64,000 nt of DNA from Tetracentron sinense (Eukaryota; Streptophyta; Magnoliopsida; Trochodendrales; Trochodendraceae), in the NCBI GenBank assembly GCA_015143295.1, contig CM026568.1:30884441-30948440 (forward strand). The letters are read 5' to 3'. Both the position numbers and the translations under genes were made by a program. Every line of letters starts with the position of its first letter. The first letter of the stretch is position 1. Positions 57,923 through 64,000 of the stretch are shown one piece after another. The notes below the pieces were generated by a model. It worked only from the letters and a program-made list of their open reading frames with translations. It did not search any database and had not been told where the DNA came from.

Positions 57923-58065
57923 CCTACTCTCATCATTCACCAATCATCTGTCCATATATTTTTTTATTTATGAAAATCATCATTCACCAATCATCTGTCC
58001 ATATTTTTTTATTTATGAAAAAGTACTTTAATATTATAGAATGAACAGATGATTGGTGGAGGATG
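57923..58065. repeat. Direct duplication and inverted copy of ATTCACCAATCATCTGTCCA
   Basis: CATCATTCACCAATCATCTG followed by TCCATAT and a T-run occurs twice (about 57931 and 57979), and CAGATGATTGGTGGAGGATG appears inverted near 58047. It looks like a small foldback element with an internal duplication. Noncoding. Confidence 0.6.
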
Positions 58066-59229
58066 AGTGTATGGGCTGACTCTTTATTTTCTACCATGAA
58101 ATGAGTTAAAGATTACAAACGACCTAAAGGAGTCACACATCCTTTAACCACACATATATTGACAGGTCTAGACAAACTCAATGGTGGAGTCCACTTAAAT
58201 CAATAATCTCCCCCACTCCTAAATCACTGCTTTGAATTATTTTAGGAGATCATTCCTCTTTATACAATAGTTTTGCTAATAGAATCACACTTATTGTCTT
58301 ACATACTGTAGTGGTTTCATGTTTGAGCCTGGTGTTGGTGCTCGAAAGGGTCAGTGCTGCACCCTTAGAGATAAGTCATGACCTAAAGGGGTTGGGGACA
58401 CTCCAAGTGCAATACTCCCCTCCTCACCCTCACAAAGCCCCTTTGAACTATCAATCCTTATAGTTAAAATTTTCTTTTTTTAAAACAAAGGTTAGATGCT
58501 TTAACCTTAAGGATTAGCGAATCTTAACCACAGTTAAATGGAGTAAAATGGGGACACGTGACACAAAAAAGTGGGTCGAGATGATAAATCACCTCCTCCG
58601 ACTGAGGAGGTGATTATTTTCCTTTTTTCAAATAACAAGCAACAATGTTGATCTTATGTGTTAATCATAATATGTTAAGGTTTAACATTTTATGAGTAGG
58701 ACATAAAATAACACTTTTTTTTTTTTGTAACGAGAACCCAAGCCACCTTCAGATAAACCCGATAAACCCAGGCTCGTACAAGATCCCGTAACCCACATGA
58801 ACTAGTAAGCCGAAGGCTCATGAGAACAATGGAATCTCCGTGTTTTTCGGCATGCACCCAACCTTAAGCCGCAAGTATATTCCCAGAAGCTTAATTTTTA
58901 TGCAAACCCAGCTCATCTAAGTTAGCATAGCTGTCAATCTTACATTCTACCATCATTTAATATAAAAAACGATTATGGCTTAAATAGTATTAGAGTTGGT
59001 CACACCTTAGGCATGCCTGTTTCACACCAAATACAAGAGAATAAACATAACAAAATGATCACAATCTACACATACCGACATGAATGTTTTAACTACATTA
59101 GCTATGATGGAACTTTATTTACATTATGTTATCAACTTGAAAGAGGTGATGCGTTTGATTATGATATTGACGTCGCAACATCTCCACTCCGTTCGACCCA
59201 AAACTAGCAGATGAGGTGCCATTTAATAA
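58066..59229. other. Intergenic repeats: palindromic MITE copy and possible SINE
   Basis: At 58440-58550 there is a shortened TTAACTATGGTTAA-family copy (CCTTATAGTTAAAATT ... TCTTAACCACAGTTAAATGG). At 58592-58612 CACCTCCTCCGACTGAGGAGGTGA is a hairpin like the one at 41579. From 58715 to about 58860 a poly-T followed by GTAACGAGAACCCAAGCC is, on the minus strand, a sequence ending GGGTTCTCGTTACAAAAA, like a SINE tail; no box A/B is convincing. No gene is visible. Confidence 0.4.
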
Positions 59230-59428
59230 GTTTCATAGAGCTGCAAGGAATTGCAGAATTTTCCTTCATACGTTTCACTCCAAGAACTAAAAATATATAG
59301 AATACAGGATGATCAACATAAATAAAAAGCTATACAACTGTGCAAAAGTTGGAATATCTCACTTTCCTAATATTGTAGAATATCTCTCTTCCCTAGTATA
59401 CAGAATGGAATATCCCACTTTCCTAATA
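59230..59428 (-). repeat. copia 3' LTR, about 190 bp (minus strand)
   Basis: On the minus strand it starts TATTAGGAAAGTGGGATATT next to the purine tract CTTGAGGGGGAT and ends near CCTTGCAGCTC. It is closely similar to 61698-61884 (187 bp), including AATATCTCACTTTCCTAATA twice within each copy. Confidence 0.8.
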
Positions 59429-59432
59429 ATCC

Positions 59433-60880
59433 CCCTCAAGTTGGAGCGTGGAGATCCATAACGCCCAACTTGCCAAGAAAAAGATGGAATTGTCACGTCC
59501 AAGGGCCTTTGTAAAGATGTCTGCAAGTTGATGTATAGTAGGCACATAAGAGGGAATGAGGATTCTAGAAGACAATTTTTCCCGAATGAGGTGACAATCA
59601 ATCTTAATATGTTTGGTTCGCTCATGGAACACAGGGTTGGCGGCGATGTGAAGTGTAGCCTGATTGACGCAATGAAGATGCATTGGTTGACAATGAGGAA
59701 CTCCCAAGTATGCAAGTAGAGCTTTAAGCCAAACAAGTTCATATGTAGTGGCAGCCATGGCACGATATTTGGCTTCAGCGGAGGATCGAGAGACAATGGT
59801 TTGTTTTTTTGTTTTCTAGGAAATGGGGCTATGACCCAACAAGATAAAGTAACCAGTAGTAGAACGTCATGTCATGGGGCAGCTAGCCCAATCGGAGTCA
59901 GAGTAAGCAATGAGGTGTGGAGGGCTAGTAGCAGATAAGAGAATACCCTTCCCCGAAGAAGATTTGAGGTACCATAACACACGAACAACAGCATCCCAAT
60001 GTGGTTGGCGTGGTTTGTGCATGAACTGACTGAGAATATTTACCGAATAGACAATATCAGGTTGTGTGATAGTTAAATAAATGAGGCATCCAACTAGTCG
60101 GCGATACATGATCGGGTCTTCCAAGGGATGACCTTGATCATTGTCAAGGCGTAAGTTCTGTTCCATGGGAAATGTAGTGGGGCGAGCACCAAGGTGGCCA
60201 CTATCTTGGAGAATTTCTAGGGCATATTTGCGTTGACTTAGAATAATCCCTTGTGGTGAGCGAGCTACTCAATGCCCAAGAAATATTTCAAGGGTCCAAG
60301 ATCTTTGATGTGAAATCGAGAGCGAAGGAAATCTTTCAAAGTGACAATGGAAGAAGGATCGTTCCCTGTTATGATAATGTCATCAACATAGACTAGGACA
60401 ACAGTAAAATGAGAGCCATGTGAAGATGTGAATAGGGAATAATTAGCAGAAGATTGAGAGTAGCCAGCTTCTTTGATAGCAGAGGAAAATTTCTCAAACC
60501 AGTTCCTTGATGCTTGCTTGAGACTATAGAGGGATTTGTTGGGACGACAAACACGATGCTCCCCCTGTTTGGCAAAACCGGGGGGAATGGTCATGTATAC
60601 TTCTTCATGGAGATCCCCATGAAGAAAAGCATTGTGGACATCCATTTGGTAAAGAGCCCAATTGTGAATAGCAGCCAAGGCCAAAAGGCAACGAACAGTA
60701 ACAAGTTTTGCAACAGGGGCAAATGTTTCATGGTAATCTAGGCCCTCAATATGAGTGTACCCCTTGGCGACCAACCGTGCTTTGAAACGTTCAATAGTCC
60801 CATCGGAACGAAGCTTGATTTTGTAAACCCATTTGCAACCAATGGGTTGCTTACCTGGTGGAAGTTGTTGTAAAGTTCAT
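59433..60880 (-). pseudogene. copia reverse transcriptase and RNase H (internally deleted element)
   Basis: The 60265-60774 frame reads [40 protein letters not shown] and [14 protein letters not shown], with the YVDD catalytic pair intact. The frame 59867-60166 continues with YRRLVGCLIYLTITQPDIVY and LIAYSDSDWASCP (RNase H start). 59423-59758 gives ATTYELVWLKALLAYLGVP, KHIKIDCHLIREK and HQLADIFTKALG, the RNase H end. Frameshifts at about 60240 and 59870-59760 separate the parts. It is better preserved than the other copia copies in the window. Confidence 0.9.
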
Positions 60881-61656
60881 GTGTGATTCTTCTCTAAGGC
60901 AGCGATTTCAGTTGCCATTGCTTCATGCCAATGAGAGAACTTAACAGCTTGCGAGGAAGATGTGGGCTCATCATGAGAAGAAATATTAGTAAGCAAGGCA
61001 ACATGATTAGCAGAAAACTGACTGTATGAAAGATAGTTAGATAGGGGGTAAAGAATACCTGCTGAGGCTTGATGTGGAGCGGGTGAAATGGTAGAGGACC
61101 TGTTAGGAAGGGTAGGGCAAATATAGTCGTGGAGGTGAGTTGGGAGATTAATGGTGCATTGAGATTGTCATGGAACAGGGGGTTTCGGGGCTGTAAGGGA
61201 GGGTGCCTCGGGGGTTGGTGTTTCATGTTGCCACTCGAGGATAGGTAAAGGAATGATAGGCAAAGTGGTGTCGGGAATGGGTGAGGTGGTGTGGAAGGGA
61301 AACATGGACTCAACAAAGGTGACATCACGAGAAGTAAATATTTGTTTACTCTCTAGGTCATAAACACGGTAGCCACGTTGGCCAAAAGGATACCCAATGA
61401 AGACGCATTTTGAAGCACGCGGGGCAAATTTATGACGTGAGGTATTAAAGGTGTGGGCATAACACAAAAAACCAAAAACTTGAAGATGCTCATTAGGAGG
61501 CTGACATTTAAAGAACATTTCATATGGGGTTTTTCTGTTCAAATTGGGAGTGGGCATTCGATTAATAAGATAGGTTGTGGTGAGAATACATTCACCCCAA
61601 AAAGAGAGAGGTAGACGAGCTTGGAATTGCAGAATTCTCGTGCTTTGCGTTTCCAA
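60881..61656 (-). pseudogene. copia integrase C-terminal half
   Basis: The 162-codon frame contains ILTTTYLINRMPTPNLNRKT, PYEMFFKCQPPNEHLQVFG, CVFIGYPFGQRGYRVYDLES and FTSRDVTFVESMFPFH, the conserved C-terminal part of copia integrase. A Pro-rich linker follows, then a frameshift near 61200-61168. The integrase zinc finger and catalytic D-D-E core, protease and gag are absent: upstream (61657 onward) comes a hairpin and the 5' LTR. Confidence 0.9.
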
Positions 61657-61678
61657 GCTCGTCTACCTCTCTCTTTTT
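61599..61678. repeat. Perfect 28-bp inverted repeat at a copia deletion breakpoint
   Basis: Arms 61599-61626 (AAAAAGAGAGAGGTAGACGA...) and 61651-61678 are exact reverse complements around a 24-nt loop. The left arm is integrase coding sequence. Just outside the right arm the LTR begins. The LTR end and the integrase sequence share GAGAATTCTGCAATTCC, a likely microhomology for the rearrangement. Confidence 0.9.
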
Positions 61679-61697
61679 GTACCTTACATAGACGAGC

Positions 61698-61884
61698 TGC
61701 AAGGAATTGCAGAATTCTCCTTCATACGTTTCATTCCAATAACTAAAAATATATAGAATACAAGATGATCAATATAAATAGAAAGCTATACAACTGTGCA
61801 AAAGTTGGAATATCTCACTTTCCTAATATTGTAGAATATCTCTCTTCCCTGGTATACATAATGGAATATCTCACTTTCCTAATA
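61698..61884 (-). repeat. copia 5' LTR, 187 bp (minus strand)
   Basis: It matches 59242-59428 in length and sequence with few differences. No primer-binding site follows on the minus strand, because sequence from the LTR end to within integrase is deleted and replaced by the hairpin. No target duplication is visible (AGAGC versus CCATT flanks). Confidence 0.8.
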
Positions 61885-62124
61885 CCATTGGTGCCTTCGC
61901 AACTTCCATGGTGATGACAACAACGACTGTGTGATTCCAAAGGCCTCTTGATGGTGATGCTCCTATAAATGGTTATATACTATAGAACATTGTATAGTGA
62001 TGGGTTGATATTTCTTTTATCGACGAAATATAACTAGATTAGACAACATTCATGAGCAAAGGAAGATGACTAATGGGGAAAGGGAAGAGAGAGTGGTAAT
62101 GAGAAAAGGGCTCGAAAAGAGCTG

Positions 62125-62718
62125 TGCTAGCCCTAGTTACTCTTGGAAATTTTCTACTCTCAACCAAAAATCAACAAATGTCTTTAGAGCATCTCTGGTA
62201 GGCTCCTTTATAAACAGGCTATGGGAGTCTTGAGGTAAAAATGAAGGTCTAACAGGCTCGCCAGTTTAGGGAAGGTAAAAATACTCACTAAATCTGGCGA
62301 GCATTTCTACTAATCATTTTCATTTTATGTTATTTTTTTTAAAAAAAAAGGCCATTGGAAACTTGATATTCAAAGTGTGTGAAGAAAGAGGGAAGAAGTA
62401 GAGAATGGTGTTGGAGTTGGAGGTTGAAAAAGTGGTTTTCCATTTTAGGAGGCTCTCCATTTTGGAGAAAAAAAAAGAGAAAATCTTAGCTTTAGTGTTA
62501 GAGAAAGATGCTCTTACTTTCAACCAAAATCTAACACTTATCATTGCTTTAACAGTTTAAGGCATGCTAGCTTTACTCTCGACATTTTCTACCCTCGGCC
62601 AAAAACCAACACCTGTTAAAACAATGACATGTTTTAGTTTTTGGTTGAAAGGAAGGATAAGTACTAGTTTTTGGCTCAGAGCTAGTAGGGAATGTCTACG
62701 ACTAGGGTAGCACGACTC
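62125..62718. mobile_element. Foldback-like element with GTGCTAxCCTAGT ends
   Basis: GTGCTAGCCCTAGTTACTCT (62126) and GACTAGGGTAGCACGAC (62700) are imperfect inverted repeats, and TTTTCTACTCTCAACCAAAA / GTTTTTGGTTGAAAG pairs lie inside. It may be two nested or tandem copies. Noncoding; the ends are approximate. Confidence 0.4.
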
Positions 62719-62729
62719 ATGCATACATA

Positions 62730-62911
62730 TGTTAAGACAGCTGTTAGATGGATACTAATTCCATAATTAATAATTTAGTAATTAGTAGTTTCCTTCATTG
62801 TAATTAGTTGCCTGTAAAGGTTGCTTGCTCTACACTTTTGTATACTTGTATAAATATACCACTCATAGAGAATAATAAATTAATAAAAGTATTAGAACCC
62901 TAAAATTTATC
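62730..62911 (+). repeat. 5' LTR of plus-strand copia element (right-edge element)
   Basis: It starts TGTTAAGACAGCTGTTAG, has TATAAATATA (62850) and an AATAATAAATTAATAAA poly(A)-signal-like stretch (62870), and is followed at 62912 by TGATATTAGAGCAAGG, a two-change version of the initiator-Met primer-binding site TGGTATCAGAGCAAGG. The 3' boundary is inferred from that site. Confidence 0.65.
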
Positions 62912-63186
62912 TTGATATTAGAGCAAGGTTGTTGCTGCCCAGACACCACCGAATCACCGCCGCCCACACCGTTACTGCCGCTGCTGCCCATAGCCCAGAT
63001 CACTGCCGCCCAGATTTCCATTGCAGCACAGAACTGCTGCACCATATCGCCCAGACAAACCAGATCTCCATACCACTGTAGTTGTGTGTCCTATAAAAGT
63101 AGTTTTGCTTTTATAGGTAAAGAAGATTTGAAGCCCTTGAAGTCGTAGTTTTAAAAAAAAAAGAAAAAAGAAAAAAAGTCAAGCAT

Positions 63187-63281
63187 TTGTTTGCAACACC
63201 ACTGTTGTTGTTGTCCTTTTGTTTTCAACACCACTGTTGCTGTTGTCCTTTTGTTTTCAACACCACTGTTGTTGTTGTCCC
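63187..63281 (+). repeat. 32-bp tandem repeat, three units (CAACACCACTGTTGTTGTTG)
   Basis: Three units TTTGTTTTCAACACCACTGT plus TGTTGTTGTCC follow one another with minimal change. They occupy the place where the N-terminal half of gag should be in the right-edge copia element. Confidence 0.9.
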
Positions 63282-63449
63282 ATATACCACCGTACCGCCA
63301 TCACTTGATTCATACCACCAACCCGAATCCATAAACCTGAATCCACCATTACTTCCATCCATACCAAGACCACCATCTATATCATACATTTCATTGCTAT
63401 TTAGTTTCACATCCATACCGCCCATATCACATCCCACCACCATTGAACC

Positions 63450-63968
63450 ATGACCACTGACCAACCCGAATACTCACCTGAATCCTCACCAGCCATGTTA
63501 GCTCACCTGTGTACTCATTGTGGTGAAAACGGACATAGCAAGTCATGTTGCTATAAGTTAATTAGATATCCAGAATGGTGGGATCCAGCCAAAGCACCGA
63601 GCAAACGAAATTCAAAGCCAAATCCTCGTGCCTCTGATGATGTTGTTGAATCATCTAGTTTGATTGCTACTTTAGGTAACTTTGGTAATGCTCTTAATGT
63701 TTCTGTATCTAATAGGAATAGTATATGGATTATTGATTCTGGTGCTACAAATCGCATGACCTTTGATATTAATCATATTCGGTCTATGAAGTCGTCCAAA
63801 CAACCTATAGTGTCCACAGCTAATGATACACTCTCTCCTGTGATTAGAGAAGGTTTAATTACATTGAATAAGAATTTGAATTTGGACTCTGTTTTGGTTG
63901 TTCTTTCCCTCAACTATAACCTGTTGTCTGTTGTTCAAATAACCTGTAATTGTGATTTTTTGGCTTAA
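63450..63968 (+). pseudogene. copia gag zinc knuckle and protease start (right-edge element)
   Basis: The 172-codon frame contains CTHCGENGHSKSC, a perfect CX2CX4HX4C knuckle, and SIWIIDSGATNRMTFDINHI with the aspartic protease D-S-G-A site, then NYNLLSVVQITCNCDF, the end of the protease (LLSVSQLT...). It stops at TAA (63966-63968), where an intact element would continue into integrase. The N-terminal gag core (L-x-G-x-N-Y-x-x-W) is missing between the primer-binding site and 63450. The element runs past the window edge. Confidence 0.85.
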
Positions 63969-64000
63969 CCATTGTGTTTTTAAAGACATCCGGACTCGAA

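Noticed and set aside
63187-63464. Open frames rich in Pro or Gly near the right edge
   Set aside because: They are produced by the 32-bp triplicate and CCA-rich low-complexity sequence in a copia leader.

Overview
This is nuclear DNA of a eudicot plant with a repeat-rich genome. It holds three single-copy host loci with plant exon-intron structure and GT-AG introns. Between and inside them lie many layers of LTR retrotransposons, small non-autonomous DNA elements and one SINE. I see no tRNA, rRNA or prokaryotic feature, and I cannot name the species.

Host genes. (1) 11746-14264, minus strand: the first four exons of a pantothenate kinase (CoA synthesis) with a PANK2-like N-terminal leader. 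The remaining exons are not in the window and should lie left of position 1, beyond a nest of retrotransposons. (2) 20963-35674, plus strand: a 12-exon gene that I read as MTOPVIB, the topoisomerase VI B-like partner of SPO11 in meiotic double-strand break formation. It has two tiny exons, a GC-AG intron, one junction that does not keep frame, and an in-frame TGA followed by 32 more open codons that look like the normal acidic tail. (3) 39322-41279, minus strand: a complete four-exon galactinol synthase (337 residues, APSAA C-terminus). In Arabidopsis, pantothenate kinase, galactinol synthase and MTOPVIB are near neighbours at AT1G60440-AT1G60470, so the neighbourhood itself supports these identities.

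Layout. 1-9200: decayed Ty1/copia elements in both orientations, with a perfect 2.2-kb solo LTR (TSD GAGGA) inside a copia LTR. 9201-11745: noncoding, probably part of a large pantothenate kinase intron. 14265-20962: intergenic, with several foldback, hAT-like and other MITEs, one just upstream of MTOPVIB. 20963-35773: MTOPVIB; its introns carry a copia remnant, a tail-to-tail pair of TRIM-like elements and a 606-bp hAT-type element. 35774-39321: MITE, SINE and LTR remnants between the convergent MTOPVIB and galactinol synthase genes. 41280-43054: galactinol synthase promoter, then a cluster of small inverted-repeat elements. 43055-57499: a nearly complete but dead Ty3/gypsy element of the Tat type (two RNase H domains), flanked by TSD ACCAC. 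It sits inside a foldback MITE and is itself split by a second solo LTR (50291-52770, TSD CGACT) of the same family as the one at 2074. 57500-64000: more MITEs, an internally deleted copia (59230-61884) and the 5' part of another copia that runs off the right edge.

The three host genes do not form a pathway; they are neighbours by descent. No new enzymatic system is apparent. The most interesting points are the state of the MTOPVIB 3' end, a peptide shared by two diverged solo LTRs, a foldback family with a constant core and changing arms, and a readable order of nested insertions.
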